From contig NZ_SJOD01000005.1 of NCBI RefSeq assembly GCF_004331175.1, positions 186,001-250,000 on the forward strand: a stretch of DNA of 64,000 nt, given 5' to 3'. Positions within the stretch are counted from its first letter, which is position 1. Each line of letters starts with the position of its first letter. The translations under genes and the position numbers were made by a program. A model generated the notes under the pieces. That model made no database searches, was not told the origin of the DNA, and saw nothing but the letters and a program-made list of their open reading frames with translations. Source of the stretch: Acinetobacter sp. ANC 4178. GTDB lineage: Bacteria > Pseudomonadota > Gammaproteobacteria > Pseudomonadales > Moraxellaceae. This document shows positions 54,057 to 61,895 of this stretch, in pieces.

Positions 54057-54836
54057 ATGGCTGCTTTTAACGTCGAAAAGATTACTCACGTACACCACTG
54101 GAATGACACACTCTTCAGTTTTAAGACGACGCGTGATACCGCATTACGTTTTAAAAATGGTCAATTTGTGATGATTGGTCTTGAAGTCAATGGTAAGCCA
54201 CTTATGCGCGCTTACTCTATTGCAAGTGCAAATTACGAAGAAGAACTTGAGTTTTTCTCAATTAAAGTACCAGATGGTCCTTTAACTTCTATTTTACAAC
54301 AAGTTAAAGTTGGCGATGAGATTTTGGTTTCTAAAAAACCAACAGGTACATTGGTTCTTGATGACTTAAACCCTGGTAAGAATTTATATCTTCTTTCTTC
54401 AGGTACAGGTCTTGCGCCATTCTTGTCGACTATTCGTGACCCTGAAACCTACGAACGCTTTGAAAAAGTTATTGTTGTACACGGTACACGTTTCATTTCT
54501 GAATTGGCTTACCAAGACCTTATTCTAAATGAGTTGCCAAACAACGAATTTTTCGAAGAACTTGGTATTAAAGACAAGTTAGTTTACTACCCAACAGTAA
54601 CTCGTGAAGAATATCCAAACCAAGGCCGTGTTACGACAGTCATTGAAACGGGTGAAATCTTTGAAAAGATTGGTTTACCACGTTTCAACCCAGAAACTGA
54701 CCGTGCAATGCTTTGCGGTAGCCCAGCATTCCTTGATGATGTCGCTGCACTTTTAGATCAACATGGTCTTAAAGAATCACCACGTATGGGTGTTTTAGGC
54801 GATTATGTCATTGAACGTGCATTTGTTGAGAAGTAA
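54057..54836 (+). CDS. fpr: Ferredoxin/flavodoxin-NADP reductase
   Basis: 259 residues from MAAFNVEKITHVHHW. FAD-binding motif RAYSIAS near residue 50, the LLSSGTGLAPFLSTIRDPETYERF segment (NADP-binding, near residue 107), VVVHGTR, and AMLCGSPAFLDD near residue 220. The C-terminal ERAFVEK ends in Lys as in bacterial Fpr. It shuttles electrons between NADPH and ferredoxin or flavodoxin. A terminator follows. Confidence 0.93.
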   Translation: MAAFNVEKITHVHHWNDTLFSFKTTRDTALRFKNGQFVMIGLEVNGKPLMRAYSIASANYEEELEFFSIKVPDGPLTSILQQVKVGDEILVSKKPTGTLVLDDLNPGKNLYLLSSGTGLAPFLSTIRDPETYERFEKVIVVHGTRFISELAYQDLILNELPNNEFFEELGIKDKLVYYPTVTREEYPNQGRVTTVIETGEIFEKIGLPRFNPETDRAMLCGSPAFLDDVAALLDQHGLKESPRMGVLGDYVIERAFVEK

Positions 54837-54851
54837 TCTTCTTTTCAAGTT

Positions 54852-54882
54852 AAAACCGAGGAAATCCCTCGGTTTTTTTTAT
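54852..54882 (+). terminator. Intrinsic terminator of fpr
   Basis: AAAACCGAGG and CCTCGGTTTT enclose a short loop and are followed by a T-run. Confidence 0.88.
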
Positions 54883-54974
54883 TTTTCAGTGAGTTAATTT
54901 TTACTTAAAATGTACAATCTTTAACCTAAAGCGCAAAATTTCGTCATAAACTCCAATAAATCGACTAAAATGTG

Positions 54975-55036
54975 TTGTCGAAATCAATAAAAGTCCCTAT
55001 AATTCGAATCAAGAACAGACAGGTCTGTCTAGTTCT
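54975..55036 (+). promoter_or_regulatory. Sigma70-type promoter with operator-like palindrome
   Basis: TTGTCG (54975-54980) and TATAAT (54998-55003) are spaced 17 bp, predicting a start near 55010. Straight after comes AGAAC-AGACAG-GT-CTGTCT-A-GTTCT (55012-55036), an inverted repeat of the kind bound by TetR-family repressors. A TetR gene lies convergently 250 bp downstream. Its control of this promoter is an inference. Confidence 0.65.
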
Positions 55037-55242
55037 AGATGTGACTTTGTTGAGCTGATGTAATTTATAATCAATCCAGAGGGTACTTTATAATAATTAT
55101 TATAAACGATATAAGAAAGGAGATTCCAAGCTCCTCTAAAACATTAATATTTTAGACAGCTTCTGCTCGGGGCCGGCTAAAATATTAATATCAGGGAACT
55201 ATCAGCGAGGCGTGAATACCGTTACGGTATTCACGCTTTTTT
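55010..55242 (+). ncRNA. Candidate small RNA, about 230 nt
   Basis: Bounded by the promoter above and an intrinsic terminator (stem GCGTGAATACCG / CGGTATTCACGC at 55210-55236, then TTTTTT). It contains a 13-bp perfect stem, ATTAATATTTTAG (55143-55155) with CTAAAATATTAAT (55177-55189), that displays a G+C-rich loop with CTCGGGGCCGG. A smaller hairpin AGGAG/CTCCT lies near 55118-55136, and the hexamer TATCAG is repeated just after the long stem. The ATGs in it are followed at once by stops (ATGTGA, ATGTAA), so it is very unlikely to be coding. I do not recognise an RNA family. Alternatives are a decayed gene leader or 6S-like RNA. Confidence 0.6.
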
Positions 55243-55292
55243 ATTTGCATACCTGTTTTAGTGCCTTCACTTATCTGCCCAGTGGAAGCCTC

Positions 55293-55859
55293 TTAGGCTT
55301 CCATAAGCTCAAGCTGAATTAGTTTATAGACTCGTTTCCAATACTCATCAATTTTGACTAGTCCCTTGTCCATTTGAGCTTGTATGGTCATACCATCCAG
55401 AATACTTGCCAAAATACTGGCCAGCTGAGATGACTGAGTTACCCCTAATTTTGCCAATGCAAAACGAATACGTTCAGTTAACCATTCTTTATATTCCATT
55501 GCTGGTTGCATCGTTGAAGGATAAACCTTAGAGACTTCCTCAACAGCTTTTTGAAACATGCACCCATTAAAATCTTCCATCTGAAACCACGCGTGGTACC
55601 AGTAAAAAATGGTTTTAATATGGTCTAAATACTCCTCAGCTTGGCACTGAGCAATTGCTGCATCTAAAGATTCTTGTAAGTTCATATTTCTACGGTGTAA
55701 GCACTCTTCAATTAGTTTAGCTTTGGACGGAAAATATTTATAGAATGTCATTTTAGCGACACCCGATTCACTAATAATTCGATCAATCCCAATCGAGTTA
55801 TAGCTATAAGAATTGAAAAGATGAAGCGCAGTACTAATAATGTCGTCTTTTTTGGACAT
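55293..55859 (-). CDS. TetR/AcrR family transcriptional regulator
   Basis: 188 residues. The N-terminal helix-turn-helix (about 5-50) reads SIGIDRIISESGVAKMTFYK and YFPSK, a well-conserved TetR subtype. The C-terminal ligand domain is helical with a Trp/Tyr/Phe-rich centre (IFYWYHAWFQMEDF). The target is unknown. Its own upstream region (55860-56120) shows no palindrome like the one at 55012-55036. That motif, downstream of its 3' end, is therefore the nearest candidate operator. Confidence 0.9.
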   Translation of the reverse strand: MSKKDDIISTALHLFNSYSYNSIGIDRIISESGVAKMTFYKYFPSKAKLIEECLHRRNMNLQESLDAAIAQCQAEEYLDHIKTIFYWYHAWFQMEDFNGCMFQKAVEEVSKVYPSTMQPAMEYKEWLTERIRFALAKLGVTQSSQLASILASILDGMTIQAQMDKGLVKIDEYWKRVYKLIQLELMEA

Positions 55860-56120
55860 GCTATTTACCTACCAAACTTATCTTTAAGCAGAAGTGGTTC
55901 AAAATGGAATAAAAAAAGGGGCATCTTTTTTAAGTAAAGAAACAGGTGAGTTATATTATATCATTATTTATATCTGATGATTGAACTCATACGTAAAGTT
56001 TCGTATGTGCCTATTCTATAATAATAAATCAATAAAAGTGAAGCATCTTGCTTAAATCTTTATAGCGCATTTAACTTTTTTTTACTATGATGAAATTATT
56101 CAAAATTTGACATCTCAAAC

Positions 56121-56960
56121 ATGAGTACACTTGCTTTTACACAATCAGAAAATGCCCGATTGGAAGCTTTAAATTTTATTCGACATTCAGTTGAAGCGTC
56201 TTTATGGCATCAACATGTCGAGCAAGTGAGCACACTCAAACAGCGCAGTATTGAACATCCATTATTTCAACAACAAATTCTAGACCGCTTACACCATCAA
56301 GCGCTTTCACTTGAGCAGCTCAAGTTGATTCATATCAATTATTTCGCTGCCATTGTAAAAGTCTTTACCGATGCGTTAAGTATGCTTATTTATCAAGCAT
56401 ACCAACTAGAGCATCACCCCAATATTCATATGCAACAGCGTGTGCATGCGAAAGCTTATGCACGTTACTTATTGTCGCTGAATCTGATTGATGAGTTAGG
56501 GTTCAACACCTACCAATTACAACTCAGTTCTCCGAGTAAATCGCATTTGGTTTATTTCATGGAGTTACTTCAAGCTTTAGAAATTGATCCATTGAATGAA
56601 CAGAATGTATGCAAGGAAGCATATGAACTCAATCAGTTTATTCAGTTACATTTAAACTCATATGAACACTTACTGTTAATTTTAGCCTGTGCAGAATTAC
56701 AAGTGATTAAATATAGCGAAGCATTACGTATCAATTTAGAGAAATACGATTCGCGTTTAACAGAAGGTTATTATGATTGCCACGGCATTGTTGATCATAG
56801 TTATAGATTAGCCAATGATGATAATCATGAAGATGATATTTGGTCACTCCTCACTCAAAGTTACCAAGGCCATCAAAGTCACGAATATCAGACAGTCGTA
56901 CAGGAATATCTAGATCTTTGGGCAAAGTTTTGGAATAAAATGCATCTACTCAGTACATAA
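56121..56960 (+). CDS. Helical protein, possible heme-oxygenase-like fold enzyme
   Basis: 279 residues, almost entirely helical and rich in His, Glu, Leu and Gln. Segments such as LIHINYFAAIVKVFTDAL and YYDCHGIVDHSYRLANDDNH followed by EDDIW, place clusters of His, Asp and Glu in a spacing reminiscent of heme-oxygenase-like iron-containing redox enzymes. Helices 2 and 5 could supply metal ligands. I cannot confirm this family. It has no signal peptide. A DUF2071 protein is encoded 107 bp downstream on the same strand. Confidence 0.5.
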   Translation: MSTLAFTQSENARLEALNFIRHSVEASLWHQHVEQVSTLKQRSIEHPLFQQQILDRLHHQALSLEQLKLIHINYFAAIVKVFTDALSMLIYQAYQLEHHPNIHMQQRVHAKAYARYLLSLNLIDELGFNTYQLQLSSPSKSHLVYFMELLQALEIDPLNEQNVCKEAYELNQFIQLHLNSYEHLLLILACAELQVIKYSEALRINLEKYDSRLTEGYYDCHGIVDHSYRLANDDNHEDDIWSLLTQSYQGHQSHEYQTVVQEYLDLWAKFWNKMHLLST

Positions 56961-57067
56961 TTTTATCATGTCATGTTCACGTCGACCTATCTTTGGTTGA
57001 TGGCTTTACGGCATGAGCGACTTTACTTAGAATAACCACAATTACAATAAACTTTCTAAAAAATTCA

Positions 57068-57856
57068 ATGGTTTTTCCATACCTAAAATTTAAAGATTTT
57101 TTACATCCACGCCCGAAACCGACTGGCATAGATGTACAATGTAAGTTGCAACATTTTGCAATCATTAGCTACGCCATTGATCCAGAACAGTTTAATGACA
57201 TTATCCCGCCTCGATTTAAGCTCGATACCATCGAATATCAAGGTAAAGAGCAAGTACTCATGTCAGTTGTGCCATTTATCAATGTTGATTTTAGCTCTGC
57301 TGTTTTTCCTTTTCCCAATTTCAGCATGGGACAAACCGATTACCGCGTCTATGTCATAGATCTGCACACGCAAGAACGTTGCGTTTGGTTTTTAGGAACC
57401 ACTTTAGATTCATGGACACTCATTGTTCCTCGCTATTTATGGCAGCTCCCTTGGCATTCCGCAGTATTCAATTTTGATTGTCATCAAGATGAGCATGGCT
57501 ACTACAGCCAATATAAGATGGAGACCCAATCAGCATGGGCAAATGCTGAATTACAACTCACGCAATCCAAAGATGACCAATTGAATTATACAGGCTTCCC
57601 AGACCTAGAAAGTCATTTGGTTTATCTCACCTATCCCCTCGCAGGTTTTTATCATCGTCGTGATGGTCAATTAGGGACTTATCGCGTTTGGCACGATCAA
57701 CTTCAGTTAAAACCAGCCCAATTGCTTCATGCAAAATTTGACTTGCTGGATCGACTGAATTTGGTTTCTTTCGCAGATCAGTTAAATCCGTATAGTGTTC
57801 TGATTGAACCGATCAATGAATTCACCATTTATCTACCACCACAAGTTATTCGGTAG
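57068..57856 (+). CDS. DUF2071 family protein
   Basis: 262 residues matching DUF2071 (acetoacetate-decarboxylase-like beta fold). It shows AIISYAIDPEQFNDIIPPRFKLDTIEYQGKEQVLMSVVPFINVD near residues 32-75, NFSMGQTDYRVYVIDLHTQERCVWFLGTTLDSWTLIVPRYLWQLPWHSAVF, and a C-terminal FADQLNPYSVLIEP segment. The family has no established activity. It probably shares a transcript with the preceding helical protein, though 107 bp separate them. Confidence 0.75.
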   Translation: MVFPYLKFKDFLHPRPKPTGIDVQCKLQHFAIISYAIDPEQFNDIIPPRFKLDTIEYQGKEQVLMSVVPFINVDFSSAVFPFPNFSMGQTDYRVYVIDLHTQERCVWFLGTTLDSWTLIVPRYLWQLPWHSAVFNFDCHQDEHGYYSQYKMETQSAWANAELQLTQSKDDQLNYTGFPDLESHLVYLTYPLAGFYHRRDGQLGTYRVWHDQLQLKPAQLLHAKFDLLDRLNLVSFADQLNPYSVLIEPINEFTIYLPPQVIR

Positions 57857-57981
57857 AAAAAGAGAGCATTTTTTATTACAAGGCAGTTATTTCATATAAA
57901 TTTATGAAATAACTAATAGCCAACTAGAAAATTATTCATTAATTAGATAAATAAAAATAAACCCTAATGATTTAAATATGG

Positions 57982-58638
57982 CTAATTTAAAACTTTCCTT
58001 CGAACAAAAAATAAGACAAAAGAAAAACAACTTCCCATATAAAAAATAATGAAGAATAATTTTTTATAGTTCTCTTTCTCATATTTTTCTTTAAAATAAT
58101 CCTCATTATAAATATCACCATCATCAAGATAGAATGCATATTTTCTTGAATAAAATTCACTTACCACATATTTCACATACACCTTCCTCCCAACATCTTT
58201 ATAAAATGGACAACCCAACTCTGAAATTGAACATTCAATTATAATTTTTGAATTAGTTTTTTCATCTTTCAATCTCAAACTTCTCAATGATGAAGGTTCA
58301 ATCAAACTATCCCTACTCATAAATTCACCTACCGAACGAGTACTCTTTGCTTTTCTTTCAACCAAATAATAACCCTCTATATAATTGTTATTTTTAACAT
58401 AAAGATTGGGATTTTTATAAAAAAAAGACACCCATGAATAGATAAATGCCCCAACCATTACCATAAATATTAAAAAAAATTGAAATTTCTGATCTTCAGA
58501 ATAAGAGTAAATTGAATAAAATACACATAGATTAAAAATTAATAAATATGTATTAAAACTATCAAAAAAAATAAAACAAAAAATAATTTGAAATAGCAAA
58601 TAAATACAACCAGCTTTACTTTTAAAAACTTGTGGCAT
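57982..58638 (-). CDS. A+T-rich membrane protein of unknown function
   Basis: 218 residues with hydrophobic segments at about 12-28, 32-50 and 55-72, a soluble central domain (about 75-185) and a C-terminal helix (about 193-212). The central domain has cysteines in ECSISELGCPFYK. Base composition is markedly more A+T-rich than the neighbours, with many Lys/Asn/Ile/Phe residues and ATA/AAA codons. The flanks (57857-57981, 58639-58917) are also A+T-rich. I do not recognise it. Foreign origin is plausible. Confidence 0.6.
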   Translation of the reverse strand: MPQVFKSKAGCIYLLFQIIFCFIFFDSFNTYLLIFNLCVFYSIYSYSEDQKFQFFLIFMVMVGAFIYSWVSFFYKNPNLYVKNNNYIEGYYLVERKAKSTRSVGEFMSRDSLIEPSSLRSLRLKDEKTNSKIIIECSISELGCPFYKDVGRKVYVKYVVSEFYSRKYAFYLDDGDIYNEDYFKEKYEKENYKKLFFIIFYMGSCFSFVLFFVRRKVLN

Positions 58639-58917
58639 ACTTCCTCTTTTTGAAATTTTATTGATGTCACCAATTTTTCTTCTTTAAATAAAAAAAGAAA
58701 TTCCATTTTTTTTATTTTTCACTCAACAATACACACATTCTATCCCTGACCATTTAAAAATTTATGGTTTTATAAAAAGTAAATTTGAGAAATTATAGAT
58801 AAAAATCAATGAAATATAAATAAATCTTAATAGAAAATTTACAACATAATTCAACTTGTGATGAAATCCACAATCATCACAAGTTACTAGATCGACTATT
58901 CAATTCGACGTTACTTA

Positions 58918-59556
58918 TTAACACTCTTCCAAACTACTTACAGTTTTACTGGCTTGTCGCTCTGCCAATGCCTGTTTAATGACACGATATCCTCCAGTTA
59001 AACCAAGCATTGACATAATTAAAGCCACAATTAAATCTGGAACTAAACTACCTGTGCCAAACACCCCAATCGCAGCAAAAATCACGGCAATATTGCCAAT
59101 TGCATCATTACGGCTACACAACCAAACCGATTGCATATTGGCATCGCCATCACGGAAGGCATAAAGAATCACGGCTGAAATCACGTTAGCAATTAAAGCT
59201 AAAATGCCAATCATCCCCATGGTAATCGCTTCAGGGGGAATACCTTGACTATAGCTATACCCTGTTTTTGCAATGACGATGAGTCCAAAACTCGCCATGG
59301 TAAACCCTTTCAGCAACGCAACAGTGGCACGCCAATATAAACTTGCCCCCAATACCACCAGTGAAATGGCGTAATTGACTGCATCACCAAAAAAATCGAG
59401 TGAATCTGCCCAGAGCGCTGAAGAGTGCGCATAAGCCCCACCGATCAGTTCAACAAAAAACATCATCAGGTTAATAATCAGTGCAATCCATAAAGCTGTT
59501 CTAAATTTACTATTGGGTTTGACTGGTGCGGGTTCATGACTACAGCTACAAGCCAT
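58918..59556 (-). CDS. CDF-type cation efflux protein
   Basis: 212 residues from the second ATG (AAGGAG site 7 bases before it; the first ATG has too little spacing). The Cys/His-rich N-terminus MACSCSHEP is followed by six transmembrane segments. Cation-diffusion-facilitator motifs include ADSLDFFGDAVNYAISL in helix 2 and SRNDAIGNIAVIFAA in helix 5, with metal-binding Asp residues. The long cytoplasmic C-terminal domain of typical CDF proteins is missing, as in compact CzcD-like transporters. It probably exports zinc, cadmium or a related metal. A MerR gene is divergent. Confidence 0.85.
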   Translation of the reverse strand: MACSCSHEPAPVKPNSKFRTALWIALIINLMMFFVELIGGAYAHSSALWADSLDFFGDAVNYAISLVVLGASLYWRATVALLKGFTMASFGLIVIAKTGYSYSQGIPPEAITMGMIGILALIANVISAVILYAFRDGDANMQSVWLCSRNDAIGNIAVIFAAIGVFGTGSLVPDLIVALIMSMLGLTGGYRVIKQALAERQASKTVSSLEEC

Positions 59557-59585
59557 TTCCATACTCCTTGATCTATATTATGCTT

Positions 59586-59616
59586 ATTTAAAACTATGGA
59601 CTCGCTCTAAGGTCAA
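59586..59616 (-). promoter_or_regulatory. MerR-type promoter of the CDF gene
   Basis: On the minus strand TTGACC (59611-59616) and TTAAAT (59586-59591) are separated by 19 bp, the long spacer expected of MerR-activated promoters. The spacer carries an imperfect dyad, CTTAGAG ... TCCATAG. It lies 4 bp before the divergent MerR gene start. Confidence 0.65.
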
Positions 59617-59619
59617 GCC

Positions 59620-60024
59620 ATGCAGCATTATTTAATCCACCAACTCGCAAAAAAAACGCAATTACCTGTTGATACAGTACGCTTTTATGAAAAAAAGCAT
59701 CTGATTATTCCTAGCTACCGTGCCGAAAATAATTATAAATATTATGATGAAGCAACCTTAAAACGGCTGCAATTTATCAAACAGTGCCGCGGCTTAGATA
59801 TGTCACTTGCCGAAATTCAACAATTGATTGATCTCATTAAACAACCACAACAAGGGTGCCAAGTTGTCGATCAAATGATCGAACAGCATATTCTACAAGT
59901 GGAAAAAAACATTGCCGAATTGATCTCATTTCAAAGTCAATTACAGGAACTACGTCAATCCTGTTCTAGCAATACCACCATTGATCACTGTCAAATTTTG
60001 AAAAATCTAGGTTTATCAGAATAA
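59620..60024 (+). CDS. MerR-family metal-responsive regulator (CadR/PbrR-like)
   Basis: 134 residues. The N-terminal winged HTH is YLIHQLAKKTQLPVDTVRFYEKKHLI, with the dimerisation coiled coil at about residues 80-118. Cysteines sit at about position 80 (QQGCQVV) and in a C-terminal loop SCSSNTTIDHC, matching CadR/PbrR metal-sensor placement (one in the helix, two near the C-terminus). It should activate the divergent CDF efflux gene when Cd, Pb or Zn binds. The metal is inferred. Confidence 0.85.
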   Translation: MQHYLIHQLAKKTQLPVDTVRFYEKKHLIIPSYRAENNYKYYDEATLKRLQFIKQCRGLDMSLAEIQQLIDLIKQPQQGCQVVDQMIEQHILQVEKNIAELISFQSQLQELRQSCSSNTTIDHCQILKNLGLSE

Positions 60025-60104
60025 AACCGACTAATTTACTGGGTTGAATCCTTTTTTTATATCCATACAATAAAGTCATATTATTTGTATGCCTTTATTT
60101 TGTC

Positions 60105-61499
60105 ATGAGCATTCACCACGTCACTGAACTTCTCTCTCCTGCTGGTTCTTTAAAAAACATGCGCTACGCATTTGCTTATGGAGCCGATGCGGTCTATGCA
60201 GGACAACCGCGCTATAGCTTACGTGTTCGTAATAATGAGTTTGATCATGACAATCTCGCGATTGGGATTCAGGAAGCACATGCTTTAAACAAAAAATTCT
60301 ATGTCGTGGTCAATATTCAACCGCACAACAGCAAGCTCAAAAACTTCATTCGTGATTTAGCACCTGTCATTGCCATGCAGCCAGATGCATTAATTATGTC
60401 GGACCCTGGCTTAATTATGATGGTACGCGAGCAATTTCCAGACATGCCTGTGCATCTTTCAGTACAAGCCAATGCTGTGAACTGGGCAACCGTCAAGTTC
60501 TGGAAAAACATGGGGCTCACTCGCGTGATTTTGTCGCGTGAACTGTCACTGGAAGAAATTGAAGAGATTAAAAATCATGTTCCAGACATGGAAATTGAAG
60601 TGTTTGTGCATGGCGCATTGTGCATGGCCTATTCTGGACGTTGTCTCCTTTCAGGCTATATGAATAAACGTGATGCCAACCAAGGTGCTTGCACCAATGC
60701 TTGTCGTTGGGATTACAAACTGCACCAAGCGCAAGAAGACGAAACAGGTGATGTGATTCCTGTGCATCAAGTCCAAGAAAACCAGTGTTGCAATAGTGAT
60801 GTAGATGAACAACATGCTGTAGCGCAAAATCAATGCGCTGAACCGGTACTGTTACAACGTAATGAAGAAGATATGTTTGCCGTAGAAGAAGATGAACACG
60901 GCACATATTTCATGAATTCTAAAGACTTACGCGCAGTACAACATGTTGAGCGTTTGACCCAAATGGGTATTCATTCACTCAAAATTGAAGGTCGTACCAA
61001 ATCTTATTTCTACTGCGCACGCACCGCACAAATTTATCGCAAAGCCATTGATGATGCACTGGCAGGTAAACCCTTTGATCCATCACTCATGCTACAACTG
61101 GAAGGCTTAGCAAACCGTGGTTATACCGAAGGTTTTTTACGTCGCCATGTGCATAGCGAATACCAAAATTATGAAACAGGTTCTTCACGTTTTGACCATC
61201 AACAGTTTTGTGGTGAAGTATTAGAACGTCAAGGGGACTACATTAAAATTGATGTAAAGAACCGCTTTGTTGTGGGTGATACGCTGGAACTCATGACCCC
61301 ACAAGGCAATATTCAATTTGTACTGACCGAGATTTTAGACAAAAAAGGCAACTCCATTCCCTATGCCAAAGGCTCAGGTCATATTGTTGATGTTCCTATT
61401 CCTGCCGATGTCGATATGCGATATGCCCTGCTGATCCGTAATCTGCCAAACTCAGAAATCGATATTTCGGCATCTTCACTGGCCTATGTAGCAGGTTAA
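60105..61499 (+). CDS. trhP: tRNA uridine 5-hydroxylation protein TrhP (U32 family, YegQ)
   Basis: 464 residues. The U32 TIM-barrel core carries ELLSPAGSLKNMRYAFAYGADAVYAGQ, VHLSVQANAVNWATVKFW, the U32 signature EVFVHGALCMAYSGRCLLSGYM and the cysteine cluster GACTNACRWDY. A C-terminal U32-type domain (about 385-464) completes it. In E. coli TrhP makes 5-hydroxyuridine at tRNA position 34 using prephenate, and iron-sulfur assembly is required. An acidic, Cys/His-containing insert (residues about 215-260) is unusual. It is followed at 3 bp by yfhL. Confidence 0.9.
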   Translation: MSIHHVTELLSPAGSLKNMRYAFAYGADAVYAGQPRYSLRVRNNEFDHDNLAIGIQEAHALNKKFYVVVNIQPHNSKLKNFIRDLAPVIAMQPDALIMSDPGLIMMVREQFPDMPVHLSVQANAVNWATVKFWKNMGLTRVILSRELSLEEIEEIKNHVPDMEIEVFVHGALCMAYSGRCLLSGYMNKRDANQGACTNACRWDYKLHQAQEDETGDVIPVHQVQENQCCNSDVDEQHAVAQNQCAEPVLLQRNEEDMFAVEEDEHGTYFMNSKDLRAVQHVERLTQMGIHSLKIEGRTKSYFYCARTAQIYRKAIDDALAGKPFDPSLMLQLEGLANRGYTEGFLRRHVHSEYQNYETGSSRFDHQQFCGEVLERQGDYIKIDVKNRFVVGDTLELMTPQGNIQFVLTEILDKKGNSIPYAKGSGHIVDVPIPADVDMRYALLIRNLPNSEIDISASSLAYVAG

Positions 61500-61502
61500 G
61501 TC

Positions 61503-61751
61503 ATGGCTTTGAGAATCACGGATGCTTGTATCAATTGCGACATGTGCTTACCAGAATGTCCCAATGATGCCATTTATGAAGGTCAGAAAATCTACGAGAT
61601 AGATGTGGCACGCTGTACAGAGTGCGTGGGGTTTTATGAACATCAAACCTGTATGGCAGTCTGCCCGATCGATTGTATTGAAGTTCATCCTGAACACATT
61701 GAAAGCAAAGCGACATTAGAGGAGAAATTTAAAGCGCTGAATATTATTTAA
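61503..61751 (+). CDS. yfhL: YfhL-type 4Fe-4S ferredoxin
   Basis: 82 residues with two 4Fe-4S motifs, CINCDMCLPECP (Cys residues near 11-22) and CTECVGFYEHQTCMAVCP (Cys near 37-54), as in the Allochromatium-type ferredoxin family to which YfhL belongs. The second motif has the characteristic long insertion between Cys residues. It starts 3 bp after trhP and is surely co-transcribed. It is a likely electron donor or cluster partner for the hydroxylation pathway, though this is inference from adjacency. Confidence 0.9.
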   Translation: MALRITDACINCDMCLPECPNDAIYEGQKIYEIDVARCTECVGFYEHQTCMAVCPIDCIEVHPEHIESKATLEEKFKALNII

Positions 61752-61859
61752 AATAAAAACTGTTTTAACCAAGTCTTGGGGGAAAACAATAAACAATAAA
61801 AAAAGGAACATCGGTGTTAGCGTCCTCAGTTCCTATAAAAAGTAAAAAGTTTAATAGCA

Positions 61860-61895
61860 AGCCAACATAACTCAGTGTATGTTGGCTCTTTTTTA
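61860..61895 (+). terminator. Intrinsic terminator of trhP-yfhL
   Basis: AGCCAACATA and TATGTTGGCT form a stem, followed by CTTTTTT. It ends just at the ahpF stop, which is on the other strand. Confidence 0.85.
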
